The notes under the pieces were generated by a model, which did not search any database, was not told the origin of the DNA, and saw nothing but the letters and a program-made list of their open reading frames with translations. Source: DAOPJM01 sp035399665 (GTDB lineage Bacteria; Bacillota; Clostridia; Christensenellales; CAG-138). From it: a DNA stretch of 64,000 bases. The stretch is from contig DAOPJM010000007.1 of assembly GCA_035399665.1 (NCBI GenBank), positions 1 through 64,000 on the forward strand, given 5' to 3'. The stretch's first letter is position 1. Each line of letters starts with the position of its first letter. Both the position numbers and the translations under genes were made by a program. This document shows, one piece after another, positions 17,341 to 25,840 of this stretch.

Positions 17341-18702
17341 ATGCTTGATGAACCATCCGCTGAAATTCTTGAGTTGCTTGAGGAAAAAAAGTATGCCGAC
17401 GTAAAGCTTCGCTTCTCGGAGCTTTACCCTGTTGACATAGCTGATATCTTCGACGACATTGAGGATGCGGACGTAATGCTGCGCCTGTTCAGGCTCATTC
17501 CCAAGGACATCGCCGCCGACGCCTTTGCTTACATGGACAACGATACGCAGGAGCGTATCATTGACGGTATCAACGATGTTGAGCTTTCACAGATTATCAA
17601 CGATATGTTTCTTGACGACTGCGTTGACCTCGTTGAGGAGCTTCCCGCAAACGTCATTAAGCGCGTTATGCGCACCGCCTCATCCAACAACCGCAGAGCC
17701 ATTAACCAGTTTTTAAGCTATCCGGAAAACAGCGCGGGCAGCATAATGACGAACGAATATGTCTATCTGCACGCTGACATGGTGGCGGTGGAGGCGTTGT
17801 CGGTCATTCGCAAGACCGCTATCGACAAGGAAACAATAGACTATTGCTATGTCACAACCCGCGACAACCGTTTGGAAGGCGTAGTGTCGCTGCGTACCCT
17901 TGTACTGTCTGAGCCTGAAACCCCCATTGCTGAGTTGATGAACGCCAACCTTATTACCGTCAACACTACGGCCGATCAGGAGGACATAGCCCTGCTTTTC
18001 TCCAAATATGATATGCTCGCCCTGCCCGTCGTCGACCAAGAGAACAGGCTTGTCGGTATCATAACGATAGATGACGCGGTTGACGTCATTCAGGACGAGA
18101 ACACCGAGGACTTTGAACGCATGGCGGGCGTCGCGCCCTCCGATGACGAGTACCTCAAAACTCCCGTGTGGAAGCTTGCCAGAAACCGTATCGTATGGCT
18201 GATGATACTGATGATTTCCGCCATGTGTACGGAGGATCTTATCAACAGCTTCCAAAGCGCGTTTGCCAACAATCTGATACTTGTGGCGTTCATACCCATG
18301 CTCACCGGCACAGGCGGCAACTCGGGCAGCCAAGCGTCAACCATGATCATTCGCGGCATGGCGTTGGATGAGATTCATTGGAAGGACTTCTTTGTTGTTT
18401 GGTGGAAGGAGATTCGTGTAGCGTTTCTCTGCGGCGTATCGCTTGCCGCCGTGAACTTTGCTCGAATAGTACTGCTGTATCCCTCAGAGCCTAAACGCAT
18501 CGTTGTTGCTTTAGTCGTTAGCCTTGCGCTCATTTTGACTGTTATACTTGCTAAATCCATGGGCTGCATACTGCCCATGATTGCCAAGAAGATAAAGCTC
18601 GATCCCGCGATAATGGCGGCTCCTTTGATAACTACCATTACCGACGCCTGCTCCATCCTTATCTATTTTACTATAGCGCGCGTCCTGCTCGGAATCGCAT
18701 AA
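17341..18702 (+). CDS. mgtE: Magnesium transporter MgtE
   Basis: The 453-residue product has the cytosolic N domain (about 1-130), two CBS domains (about 135-255) and a five-helix membrane domain (270-453) with PMLTGTGGNSGSQAST, the ion-pathway signature. MgtE is a dimeric Mg2+ channel gated by cytosolic Mg2+ binding to N and CBS domains. An in-frame ATG at 17323 would sit inside the promoter, and no Shine-Dalgarno site precedes 17341, consistent with a leaderless mRNA. With no riboswitch, control would be at the protein level or by an unseen regulator. Confidence 0.93.
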   Translation: MLDEPSAEILELLEEKKYADVKLRFSELYPVDIADIFDDIEDADVMLRLFRLIPKDIAADAFAYMDNDTQERIIDGINDVELSQIINDMFLDDCVDLVEELPANVIKRVMRTASSNNRRAINQFLSYPENSAGSIMTNEYVYLHADMVAVEALSVIRKTAIDKETIDYCYVTTRDNRLEGVVSLRTLVLSEPETPIAELMNANLITVNTTADQEDIALLFSKYDMLALPVVDQENRLVGIITIDDAVDVIQDENTEDFERMAGVAPSDDEYLKTPVWKLARNRIVWLMILMISAMCTEDLINSFQSAFANNLILVAFIPMLTGTGGNSGSQASTMIIRGMALDEIHWKDFFVVWWKEIRVAFLCGVSLAAVNFARIVLLYPSEPKRIVVALVVSLALILTVILAKSMGCILPMIAKKIKLDPAIMAAPLITTITDACSILIYFTIARVLLGIA

Positions 18703-18767
18703 TGTAGATTTTCTGCATTAAAACTCATTTTGTGAAGTTTGGCTTCCATATTATTTATTAATACTTC

Positions 18768-18797
18768 TTGACAATAGTGCCTCAATAATTGTACAAT
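18768..18797 (+). promoter_or_regulatory. ribU promoter
   Basis: TTGACA, an 18-base spacer and TACAAT. The leader is only about 14 bases, so an FMN riboswitch, common before riboflavin transporters, is absent. Confidence 0.8.
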
Positions 18798-18817
18798 ACA
18801 GATGGGGGTATGCATTA

Positions 18818-19690
18818 TTGAAAAGCAATGTCGACAGAACTGTAAAGTTGGGACTTTTGGGAGCATTGGCCATCGCGCTGACGCTATTGGTTCGTATACC
18901 GGCTCCGCCGCCCGTAGCCTTTTTGGAATATGACATGGGAGATGTCCCTATGCTCTTTGCCACCTATGCCTACGGACCATTATGGGGAGCGCTGTTGGCT
19001 GTTATTGTTGCGGTCATTCAGGGTGTTACGGTAAGCGCGTCGAGCGGAGCGATTGGGATACTGATGCACATCCTTTCCTCCTGCGCGGGTATTATCCCCG
19101 CCGGTATCTATTATCGCTCGCACAAAACCCGCAAGGGTGCGTACATATCCTTTATTTTCTATATCCTCAGCACCATGCTTGTCATGGTTGCCTGCAACTA
19201 CTTCCTCTCCCCGTTGTACTTCATAGGGCCTGAGCTTAGCTACAAGGCGGCACAGGGTATAGTGATGAGCTTGATATGGTACATAATCGCATTCAATCTT
19301 GTCAAACCCGTCATCAATGTTATTATAACCGGTTTTCTCTATAAGCCCGTATCAATAACCCTGTTGAAGCCGAAAGACGCCTCCATTACTGATAGTACTC
19401 CTAACAGGTTCAATGTCGCAAGCCTTGTAACCTCCGCGTGTGTCCTGGCAACCGGGTTGTTTTTCGACTTTTCGCTCGTTGAGTCCTTTCCTGAATTAAA
19501 GGACTTCCGTGTTTGGGTGATGATTGCCCTGCTTGCGATTGAGCTGTTCGCGGTGTTGCTTTCCCTGCAAACCCTGTTTGGCAAGGATAAGAACCGTACA
19601 AGGCGGGACTACGCGATAATCGCGCTGATTTTTGCCATGGTCGTATCTATGGTGGTGATAGCGACATTCTTCATCGTCTTCTTATCCTAA
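18818..19690 (+). CDS. ribU: ECF transporter substrate-binding (S) component, RibU-like
   Basis: The N-terminal part (about 1-190) matches ECF-type S components, and FLEYDMGDVPMLFATYAYGP is typical of RibU, the riboflavin-binding S subunit. It would use a shared EcfA/EcfA'/EcfT energising module encoded elsewhere. The 290-residue length exceeds the usual 190-210; the extra C-terminal part (about 200-290) has three more hydrophobic segments. The start is a TTG with GGGGGT eight bases upstream. Vitamin specificity is inferred from the motif. Confidence 0.8.
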   Translation: MKSNVDRTVKLGLLGALAIALTLLVRIPAPPPVAFLEYDMGDVPMLFATYAYGPLWGALLAVIVAVIQGVTVSASSGAIGILMHILSSCAGIIPAGIYYRSHKTRKGAYISFIFYILSTMLVMVACNYFLSPLYFIGPELSYKAAQGIVMSLIWYIIAFNLVKPVINVIITGFLYKPVSITLLKPKDASITDSTPNRFNVASLVTSACVLATGLFFDFSLVESFPELKDFRVWVMIALLAIELFAVLLSLQTLFGKDKNRTRRDYAIIALIFAMVVSMVVIATFFIVFLS

Positions 19691-19710
19691 AGAGCTGACC
19701 GACATCTTTG

Positions 19711-19745
19711 CCGACGCCGCTATAAGCAGCGTCGGTTTCTTATTT
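19711..19745 (+). terminator. Terminator after ribU
   Basis: Stem CCGACGCCGC / GCAGCGTCGG (one non-Watson-Crick pair, loop tataa) followed by TTTCTTATTTCTT. Confidence 0.8.
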
Positions 19746-19811
19746 CTTATAGTTCAATATGGGCGTTCGTTATATCCATACACGGATTTACAGAATCTAT
19801 AACCATCTTCA

Positions 19812-19839
19812 TTGACAACAGCCCTATTTTGGCTATAAT
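19812..19839 (+). promoter_or_regulatory. pfkA promoter
   Basis: TTGACA, a 16-base spacer and TATAAT. The leader is about 27 bases and carries GGAGGG before the ATG. Confidence 0.85.
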
Positions 19840-19872
19840 ATAATAAAGGAAATTTGGTCATATGGAGGGTTT

Positions 19873-20844
19873 ATGTCTGAGATAAGAAGAGTTGGAGTGC
19901 TGACCAGCGGCGGTGACGCGCCCGGTATGAACGCTGCAATTCGCGCCGTTGTGCGTGATTGCGTAAGAAACGGTGTGACGCCCGTCGGCGTTCGCCGCGG
20001 CTATAACGGGCTTATCCATGCCGACCTCGCCGAGATGGAGGCCAAGTCGGTGAACGGCATAACCTCAAAGGGCGGCACCATCCTGTATACGGCGCGCTGT
20101 GAGGACTTTTTGCAGCATGAGGGCGTGGAGCTGGGTGTTCGAACCTGCAAGTACATGGGGCTTGACGCGCTTATCTGCATAGGCGGAGACGGCACCTTTA
20201 TGGGTGCTTACGAGCTGTCCAAAGCGGGCATTACAGTAGTCGGAATCCCCGGTACTATTGACAATGATATCGGTTGCTGTCATTACACCATAGGCTTTGA
20301 TACCGCGGCCAATACCGCCATCAACGCCATTGACAAGCTCTCCGACACCATGCAGTCGCATGAGCGCGTCTCGGTTGTGGAGATTATGGGCAGACGAGCG
20401 GGACATTTGGCCGTATATGTGGGACTTGCGGTCGGAGCTACGAGTATACTCATTCCTGAAATACAGTACGACTTTAATAAGGACATAATTGAGAAAATTC
20501 GCGAGGGCAGATACACGGGCAAGCATCACTTCCTCATCATTGTAGCAGAGGGCATTGGAAAGTGTGATGAGCTTGCGGCACGAGTTCATGACGAAACCGG
20601 ACTTGAAGCCAGAGTGTCCATTTTGGGTTACATACAACGCGGCGGCAGTCCGTCCGTGCGCGACAGGGTTATGGCGTCCCGCATGGGCTACATGGCGGTC
20701 GAAGAAATCGTTGCGGGAAGGGGCAACAGTATCATCTGCTATCGTGATTCGCGTTTGATTGCGACGCCCATCGCGGAAGCCATGGCTATGACAAAGAAAC
20801 TCGATCCCTATATGTATCAGGTTGCTCAGAATATCGCGCTGTAA
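19873..20844 (+). CDS. pfkA: ATP-dependent 6-phosphofructokinase
   Basis: This 323-residue enzyme phosphorylates fructose 6-phosphate to fructose 1,6-bisphosphate. It shows TSGGDAPGMNAAIR, GGDGT at 104-108 (Gly at the position that favours ATP over pyrophosphate), the catalytic PGTIDND with Asp130, EIMGRRAG and a GYIQRGG segment for effector/substrate binding. Length is that of the short bacterial PfkA. It is transcribed alone between two terminators. Confidence 0.95.
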   Translation: MSEIRRVGVLTSGGDAPGMNAAIRAVVRDCVRNGVTPVGVRRGYNGLIHADLAEMEAKSVNGITSKGGTILYTARCEDFLQHEGVELGVRTCKYMGLDALICIGGDGTFMGAYELSKAGITVVGIPGTIDNDIGCCHYTIGFDTAANTAINAIDKLSDTMQSHERVSVVEIMGRRAGHLAVYVGLAVGATSILIPEIQYDFNKDIIEKIREGRYTGKHHFLIIVAEGIGKCDELAARVHDETGLEARVSILGYIQRGGSPSVRDRVMASRMGYMAVEEIVAGRGNSIICYRDSRLIATPIAEAMAMTKKLDPYMYQVAQNIAL

Positions 20845-20868
20845 TAATTTTCAGAAGCTTACGATTTT

Positions 20869-20907
20869 ATAAGCCTTGGGCGTTGGCAGCGCCTGAGGCT
20901 TATTTTG
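20869..20907 (+). terminator. Terminator after pfkA
   Basis: Long interrupted stem ATAAGCCT...AGGCTTAT with an inner GGGCG/CGCC stem, followed by TTTTG. Confidence 0.75.
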
Positions 20908-20968
20908 TTGCATATCACTTTGACATTCAGTTTTCATTTTCAGTTTTATTGCATACCTCACGTTCAAA

Positions 20969-20998
20969 TTGACAACGGTTACCGGCTTGCTGTATACT
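20969..20998 (+). promoter_or_regulatory. Promoter of the Crp/Fnr gene
   Basis: TTGACA, an 18-base spacer and TATACT. The spacer contains the small inverted repeat CGGTtACCG at 20976-20984, a possible repressor site. Confidence 0.75.
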
Positions 20999-21029
20999 AA
21001 TGTCAATGAGGGTGAAAGAGGAGAGTTCC

Positions 21030-21692
21030 ATGGACTTTGCCGAGTATTTTCCGATATGGGACAAGCTGAGCGATTCCGAACAGGCCTTGTTGTCAAGTCA
21101 AGCTACGCTTCGAAAAGCTCCGCAGGGCGCTTTGCTTCATAACGGAGCTGCGGACTGTGTTGGCCTGTTTTTAATTCGCTCCGGGCAGCTTAGGGCTTTC
21201 ATCGTTTCCGAGAGTGAAGGCAAGGAAGTCACGATTTATCGCCTGTTTGAGCGCGATATGTGTCTGTTCTCCGCCTCATGCATCATGAACAGTATACAGT
21301 TTGATATTTCAATTGAGGCAGAGAGGGACTGTGAATTCTGGGTGATACCTTCCAACATATATAAGGGTCTTATGGAGACATCCGCAGCTGTTGCCAATTA
21401 CACCAACAAGCTCATGGCAACGCGGTTTTCGGAGGTTATGTGGCTGGTTGAGCAAATTATGTGGAAAAGCTTTGACAAACGCCTTGCCGCTTTCCTGTTG
21501 GAGGAAAGCGCGATTGAAGAAAGCGTCTCCGTCAAAATGACGCATGAACGCATCGCGGCGCACCTTGGCACCGCAAGAGAAGTGGTCACCCGTATGCTGC
21601 GCTACTTCAGTTCGGAAGGCATGGTTCGGCTTACACGCGGGTGTATAGAGATTACCGATGAAAAGCGTCTTGCCAAGTTATCGAAACAATGA
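21030..21692 (+). CDS. Crp/Fnr-family transcriptional regulator
   Basis: The 220-residue protein has an N-terminal cyclic-nucleotide-binding-like beta barrel (about 1-120), a dimer helix and a winged helix-turn-helix (about 160-210) with MTHERIAAHLGTAREVVTRM and a SSEGMV wing. No Fnr-type N-terminal four-cysteine cluster is present; the scattered cysteines may still sense redox state. ATG 21030 is preferred to 21000 because AGGAG lies six bases before it and 21000 lies upstream of the expected +1. It is convergent with the thioredoxin/persulfide enzyme operon, which carries a candidate Crp-type site, so it is the likely activator. Confidence 0.85.
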   Translation: MDFAEYFPIWDKLSDSEQALLSSQATLRKAPQGALLHNGAADCVGLFLIRSGQLRAFIVSESEGKEVTIYRLFERDMCLFSASCIMNSIQFDISIEAERDCEFWVIPSNIYKGLMETSAAVANYTNKLMATRFSEVMWLVEQIMWKSFDKRLAAFLLEESAIEESVSVKMTHERIAAHLGTAREVVTRMLRYFSSEGMVRLTRGCIEITDEKRLAKLSKQ

Positions 21693-21719
21693 ATTAATTA
21701 ATAATCCATCTATATATTT

Positions 21720-21741
21720 AGGGACGCGTCATCGCGTCCCT
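21720..21741. terminator. Hairpin between convergent genes
   Basis: A perfect 9-bp stem AGGGACGCG / CGCGTCCCT with a tcat loop lies between two convergent genes. T runs are short in both directions, so it may act as a weak bidirectional terminator. Confidence 0.55.
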
Positions 21742-21771
21742 AATGCGTATATATATTCCGTATATACAACA

Positions 21772-24231
21772 CTATATAAATAGGTTGACATTCGATTCTT
21801 CCGCGTCTCCAAGATATGCTCCGACCCCGCCAAGCTCCACTCCGTCGATAAGCTCCTCTGCCTTGATACCCATGACATCCATGCTCATGGTACAGGCGAC
21901 TATCTTTACGCCGGCATTCATGGCCTTGTGTATCAGCTCCTCAAGTGAATCGACGTTCTTATCGCTCATAATGCGTTTCATCATGGCCGTACCCATGCCC
22001 GCCATATTGAGCTTCGACAGTTTAAGCTTGCCGCTGCCCCTTGGGAGCATGAAGCCAAACATGGATTCCATGAAGCTCTTCTTTACAGGCTGCTTCTTGG
22101 GTTTTCTCAAAACGGTCAAGCCCCAGAAGGTGAAAAACATGGTCACGGGTCTGCCCATGGCGGCCGCGCCGTTCGCTATAATGAAGCTTGCTAAGACCTT
22201 ATCAAGGTCGCCGGAGAACACGATGATGGTTTTGCCGTCCTCGCTCTTTAGGGGCGTCTCTTTGACAGCCGCGCTCTTCATCACTCCCGCAACGTAGTCA
22301 TTTCCTCTATGCTCATTATACAAAAGGGTGTTGCCCGTGCGCCTGCACCAAGCGCCTATGTCGCGTGCGAAACCGGGGTCGGAGGCGGAAACCTCAAGCA
22401 CCTCTCCGTCACGCATTGTGTTAACGGACTCAAATACCTTCATGATGGGTCCGGGGCATTGCATTCCGCTGCAATCCAAACGAATGGACGCTGTGACCGC
22501 CTTCGTCTTGTCCGTGTCCCGCGCCTGTACAGATTCGGTTGTAGAATCATTTACCGTACTCATATCCTCATCCCTTTCGTAATGTGTGGAAGCATAGAAG
22601 CGAGTTCCGCCCGGGTACAGCCTTACATCCGTGAAACCATGCTGCATCAGTATCCTTGCCGCGTTATACGACCTCACGCCTATGGCGCAGAACGTGACTA
22701 TGGGCTTTGATGTGTCCAACTCGTCCAGTCTGTCCCTGAGCTGCCCCAAAGGTATGTGAACGGCGTTCGGCAATGAGAACGCCATAAGTTCCGCGTCCTC
22801 GCGTACATCCAAGGCTATGGCGTCAGGCTCCCTTTCAAGTACGTCCCAGTCAGCGAATCTGACAAGCCCGCGCAGCACGTTATCCGCAACGAAGCCCGCC
22901 ATGTTAACGGGGTCTTTCGCAGAGGAGTATGGAGGAGCATAGGCAAGCTCAAGCCGCATTAGGTCATCCACTCCCGCATTTAGGCGAATCGCTGTTGAAA
23001 GGGTGTCGATGCGCTTGTCCACACCTTCACCTCCGACTATCTGTGCGCCGTAAATGAGTTTTCCGTCCGTTGCAAAGAGCAGTTTGATCATCATGGGAAC
23101 CGCGCCGGGGTAGTAGCCCGCGTGGGAATTCTGCATTATGATGATGCTCTCATAATCCTTCCCCTTCTTCATGCCGCGACGGATAAGGGTCTTTTCGTTT
23201 GCGCCCGTGGACGCCGCTGTAAGGTCAAAGACCTTCGCCACGGAGCTTCCTTGCGTACCCTCATAATGATCTGCATATCCCGCGATATTATTTGCGGCAA
23301 TGCGTCCCTGCTTGTTGGCGGGTCCCGCAAGCGGCACCATGGTCTTGTCCTTGAAGATGAAGTCCGTAACCTCGGTCACATCACCCACTGCATATATGTT
23401 GTCATCAGAGGTTTTCTGCGTATCGTCAACAACTATTCCACCCCTTGCGTTGAGCTGTAAGCCCGCCTGCTTTGCAAGCGTGCTGTTTGGGCGAACTCCG
23501 ATGGAGAGTATTACAAGCTCGCTTGGCAGAATTTTCCCGCTCTTCAGCTTGACCGTGACCTTATCGTCCTCGGTTTCGAATGCGCTCACAGCGTCGCCTA
23601 AATACAGATCAACGCCGTTCTGTATGATGTTCTCATGCAGGAGCTTTGCCATCTCGAAGTCAAGCGGGGCCATGACCTGATCCATCGCTTCGATGATGTT
23701 GACCTTCAAACCCGCGTGGTGGAGGTTCTCCGCCATCTCCAAGCCTATGAATCCTCCGCCTACGACCGAGACGGTCTTAACTCCTTGCTCGCCTATCATT
23801 TTGCGTATCCTGTCGGCGTCGGGTACAGTCCACAGGGTTTGGATGCGCGGCGAATCTATGCCCGCTATCGGGGGACGCAGCGGCGATGATCCCGTTGCTA
23901 TCACAAGCTTGTCATAGCTTTCTTCGTAGCTCTCACCGCTGTCCAAACGCTTCACGGATATGGTCTTGTTCATGCAATCGATGCTCGTTGCTTCATTCTT
24001 TACGCGAACATCTACCCTGAACTTCTTTCGCATGGCCTCGGGCGTTTGCAAAAGCAACGCGTCGCGGGACTTTATTACGTTTCCGACATGGTAGGGCAGA
24101 CCGCAGTTTGCATATGAGATGTACTCTCCGCGCTCCAGCATAACTATATCGGCATTTTCATCAAGTCTGCGCAGTCTTGCCGCGCAGCTTGCGCCGCCCG
24201 CGACGCCTCCGATTATGACTACCTTACTCAT
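21772..24231 (-). CDS. Four-domain CoA-disulfide/persulfide reductase-rhodanese-TusA-DsrE protein
   Basis: The 819-residue protein joins four sulfur-handling domains. Residues 1-450 are an FAD/NAD(P)H disulfide oxidoreductase of the CoA-disulfide reductase group (IGGVAGGASCAARLRR; single active Cys43 in ANCGLPYHVG). Residues 460-550 are a rhodanese with Cys515 (TFCAIGVRS). Residues 580-650 are TusA-like with Cys592 in QCPGP. Residues 665-819 are DsrE/F-like with Cys780 in VACTMSMDVMG. Such enzymes reduce CoA- or protein-persulfides and pass sulfane sulfur between cysteines. A strong AGGAGGG site precedes the ATG. It follows trxA by 15 bases in an operon. Confidence 0.9.
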   Translation of the reverse strand: MSKVVIIGGVAGGASCAARLRRLDENADIVMLERGEYISYANCGLPYHVGNVIKSRDALLLQTPEAMRKKFRVDVRVKNEATSIDCMNKTISVKRLDSGESYEESYDKLVIATGSSPLRPPIAGIDSPRIQTLWTVPDADRIRKMIGEQGVKTVSVVGGGFIGLEMAENLHHAGLKVNIIEAMDQVMAPLDFEMAKLLHENIIQNGVDLYLGDAVSAFETEDDKVTVKLKSGKILPSELVILSIGVRPNSTLAKQAGLQLNARGGIVVDDTQKTSDDNIYAVGDVTEVTDFIFKDKTMVPLAGPANKQGRIAANNIAGYADHYEGTQGSSVAKVFDLTAASTGANEKTLIRRGMKKGKDYESIIIMQNSHAGYYPGAVPMMIKLLFATDGKLIYGAQIVGGEGVDKRIDTLSTAIRLNAGVDDLMRLELAYAPPYSSAKDPVNMAGFVADNVLRGLVRFADWDVLEREPDAIALDVREDAELMAFSLPNAVHIPLGQLRDRLDELDTSKPIVTFCAIGVRSYNAARILMQHGFTDVRLYPGGTRFYASTHYERDEDMSTVNDSTTESVQARDTDKTKAVTASIRLDCSGMQCPGPIMKVFESVNTMRDGEVLEVSASDPGFARDIGAWCRRTGNTLLYNEHRGNDYVAGVMKSAAVKETPLKSEDGKTIIVFSGDLDKVLASFIIANGAAAMGRPVTMFFTFWGLTVLRKPKKQPVKKSFMESMFGFMLPRGSGKLKLSKLNMAGMGTAMMKRIMSDKNVDSLEELIHKAMNAGVKIVACTMSMDVMGIKAEELIDGVELGGVGAYLGDAEESNVNLFI

Positions 24232-24246
24232 ACTGCCCTCCTTCTT

Positions 24247-24558
24247 TTAGTTCTCAAGCATACGCAGGATATTGCGCTTAGGCTGCGCTCCCATGCTCTT
24301 TTTGACTACCTTGCCGTCCTTCATGACGATAAGCGTTGGTATGCTCACTATGCCAAACGCGGAAGCAAGCTCGCGCTGTTCGTCCACATTGACCTTGCCG
24401 ACCTTAATACCTGCGGTTTCCTCCGCTATCTCGTCTATCACGGGCGACACCATGCGGCAGGGTCCGCACCAGCTTGCCCAGAAATCCAATAATACGGGGA
24501 GCTTGCTGCTTATAACTTCGTCTTGGAAATTGTCTTTCGTTATTGTTATGACTGACAT
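24247..24558 (-). CDS. trxA: Thioredoxin
   Basis: A 103-residue classic thioredoxin with FWASWCGPCR (Cys31, Cys34) and a cis-Pro loop VSIPTLIV. It is the first gene of a two-gene operon with the persulfide reductase fusion and may reduce the disulfides or persulfides made by it. AAGGAG precedes the ATG. Confidence 0.95.
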   Translation of the reverse strand: MSVITITKDNFQDEVISSKLPVLLDFWASWCGPCRMVSPVIDEIAEETAGIKVGKVNVDEQRELASAFGIVSIPTLIVMKDGKVVKKSMGAQPKRNILRMLEN

Positions 24559-24599
24559 TGTTGTCTCCTTCTCCCATTTCGGGTTCTTATGATGGTTTG

Positions 24600-24605
24600 A
24601 GTATA
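24600..24605 (-). promoter_or_regulatory. -10 element of the trxA operon
   Basis: On the minus strand the sequence is TATACT; no recognisable -35 hexamer lies 16-18 bases upstream, as expected for an activator-dependent promoter. Expected +1 is near 24593. Confidence 0.6.
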
Positions 24606-24627
24606 CCCCGATTTGTCGATTCGTTCC

Positions 24628-24640
24628 GTGACATTGTCAC
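24628..24640. promoter_or_regulatory. Candidate Crp/Fnr-type operator, centred at about -41
   Basis: GTGACATTGTCAC is a perfect inverted repeat (5-bp arms, 3-base centre). Its centre at 24634 is 29 bases above the upstream end of the -10, i.e. about -41 from the expected +1, the classic class II activator position. The arms resemble the TGTGA/TCACA half-sites of Crp, though with a five-base rather than six-base separation. Confidence 0.55.
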
Positions 24641-24724
24641 ATTGGATAAATTAAAGCTCGGCGGCTCCTTGTAAGACCCGCTGAGGCAAAGAACGCCTGT
24701 TAAACTGTTCTTTGGGGCTGTCCG

Positions 24725-25690
24725 CTAAAACCTCAGGCTTTCATCGAAGTATCGATCCACGGACGCCAGCCCTTCATACTTTTTGAACAACTTTTGGACG
24801 CGGGCTTGTGACAAATCATAATCAGTAATGATAAAAAGCAGCAGGAGGAAATATCGATAGCGCATGAAGTGGTTCAGCTCCCGTTTAAACCGCTCGTCAA
24901 CGGGCATAAGCTTTTCGTAGCCACGCATGAAGGGCGTGAGAAACTCCTGCGCCTGCCGAGTAAAATCATTTAGCGGCAGGTTGAGATGGGCATAAAGTCC
25001 CACGACTATATCAGCAAAGTAATGTGCAAGGCAGCAGTCGTCAAAATCGAAAACCTGCAATTCGTCGTTATTCAAAAAGAAATTCCCGTTGTGTAAATCA
25101 TAATGCACCGTGCCATAGCAGGACGAATCCATGGGAAGCGACAGTATCCTGTCAAGCGTCTTATGATATAGCGCAGCGTAATCGCTCCCGCAGAACTTGT
25201 TGAGCAGTTCCTCGGCTCCCGCTATCGAAGGGTCGTCTGTGAACATGAAGCGCGGGTACTTTGGGCGAAACTCCATTGCAGCCCTGTGCATCATCGCCGT
25301 AGTCTTTCCCCAAAGCTCAAACAAGTTCTCGTTGTATAGTGCCTTGTTATTATGCAGAACCTCCACACCTTTTGCCTTGGTCTCTACGCACACCCAAAAG
25401 CTTTCGCCCTTGTTCCTGTATGGGATGTACTCGCTGCCCTCATGCAATAGCTGATGTGAAACCTTCACGCCTCCGCGTTCAAGGCAGGCGATAAACTCGG
25501 CTTCGGCCTTGAGCTGCTCTAAGCTGCGATGAGATTCGTGTATAAACTTCATCACATAGCCGTCATTGACTGAAAACACAAGGTTTTGCGCGTCCCCAAG
25601 GCACCTCGGCTCCCCCGCCTCCGTTCCGAATGCATGGCACAGCTTGGCAATATCGGCAACATCAACGGCCTCCCTTATCCGTGTCAACAT
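24725..25690 (-). CDS. APH-family phosphotransferase
   Basis: The 321-residue protein has the aminoglycoside phosphotransferase/choline kinase-like fold. Catalytic HYDLHNGNF gives His196, Asp198 and Asn203, and the metal-binding FDFDD gives Asp215/Asp217. An N-terminal nucleotide-lobe lysine lies in YVMKFI. Members phosphorylate small hydroxylated substrates such as homoserine, fructosamine or aminoglycosides; the substrate cannot be inferred here. GAGGTGG precedes the ATG. It is a single gene, divergent from the P-loop gene at 25841. Confidence 0.82.
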   Translation of the reverse strand: MLTRIREAVDVADIAKLCHAFGTEAGEPRCLGDAQNLVFSVNDGYVMKFIHESHRSLEQLKAEAEFIACLERGGVKVSHQLLHEGSEYIPYRNKGESFWVCVETKAKGVEVLHNNKALYNENLFELWGKTTAMMHRAAMEFRPKYPRFMFTDDPSIAGAEELLNKFCGSDYAALYHKTLDRILSLPMDSSCYGTVHYDLHNGNFFLNNDELQVFDFDDCCLAHYFADIVVGLYAHLNLPLNDFTRQAQEFLTPFMRGYEKLMPVDERFKRELNHFMRYRYFLLLLFIITDYDLSQARVQKLFKKYEGLASVDRYFDESLRF

Positions 25691-25785
25691 ATTTCCACCT
25701 CATTTCCATATCAGTATACAGCAGCAGTCCATGGGCTGTCAATGAAGCTCAATATGGCAAGCTTGTTACTTTTTATCGAATGGTC

Positions 25786-25814
25786 TTGCAATATTTGGGA
25801 ACCTGCGGTAAAAT
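25786..25814 (+). promoter_or_regulatory. Promoter of the P-loop gene
   Basis: TTGCAA, a 17-base spacer and TAAAAT. The leader of about 20 bases carries GGAGGTG before a TTG start. Confidence 0.75.
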
Positions 25815-25840
25815 GAATTATCATTACATGGAGGTGCAGC

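Noticed and set aside
20926..20947. Two TTCAGTTTT direct repeats 13 bases apart upstream of the Crp/Fnr promoter
   Set aside because: AT-rich and short; not distinguishable from chance without comparison to related genomes.
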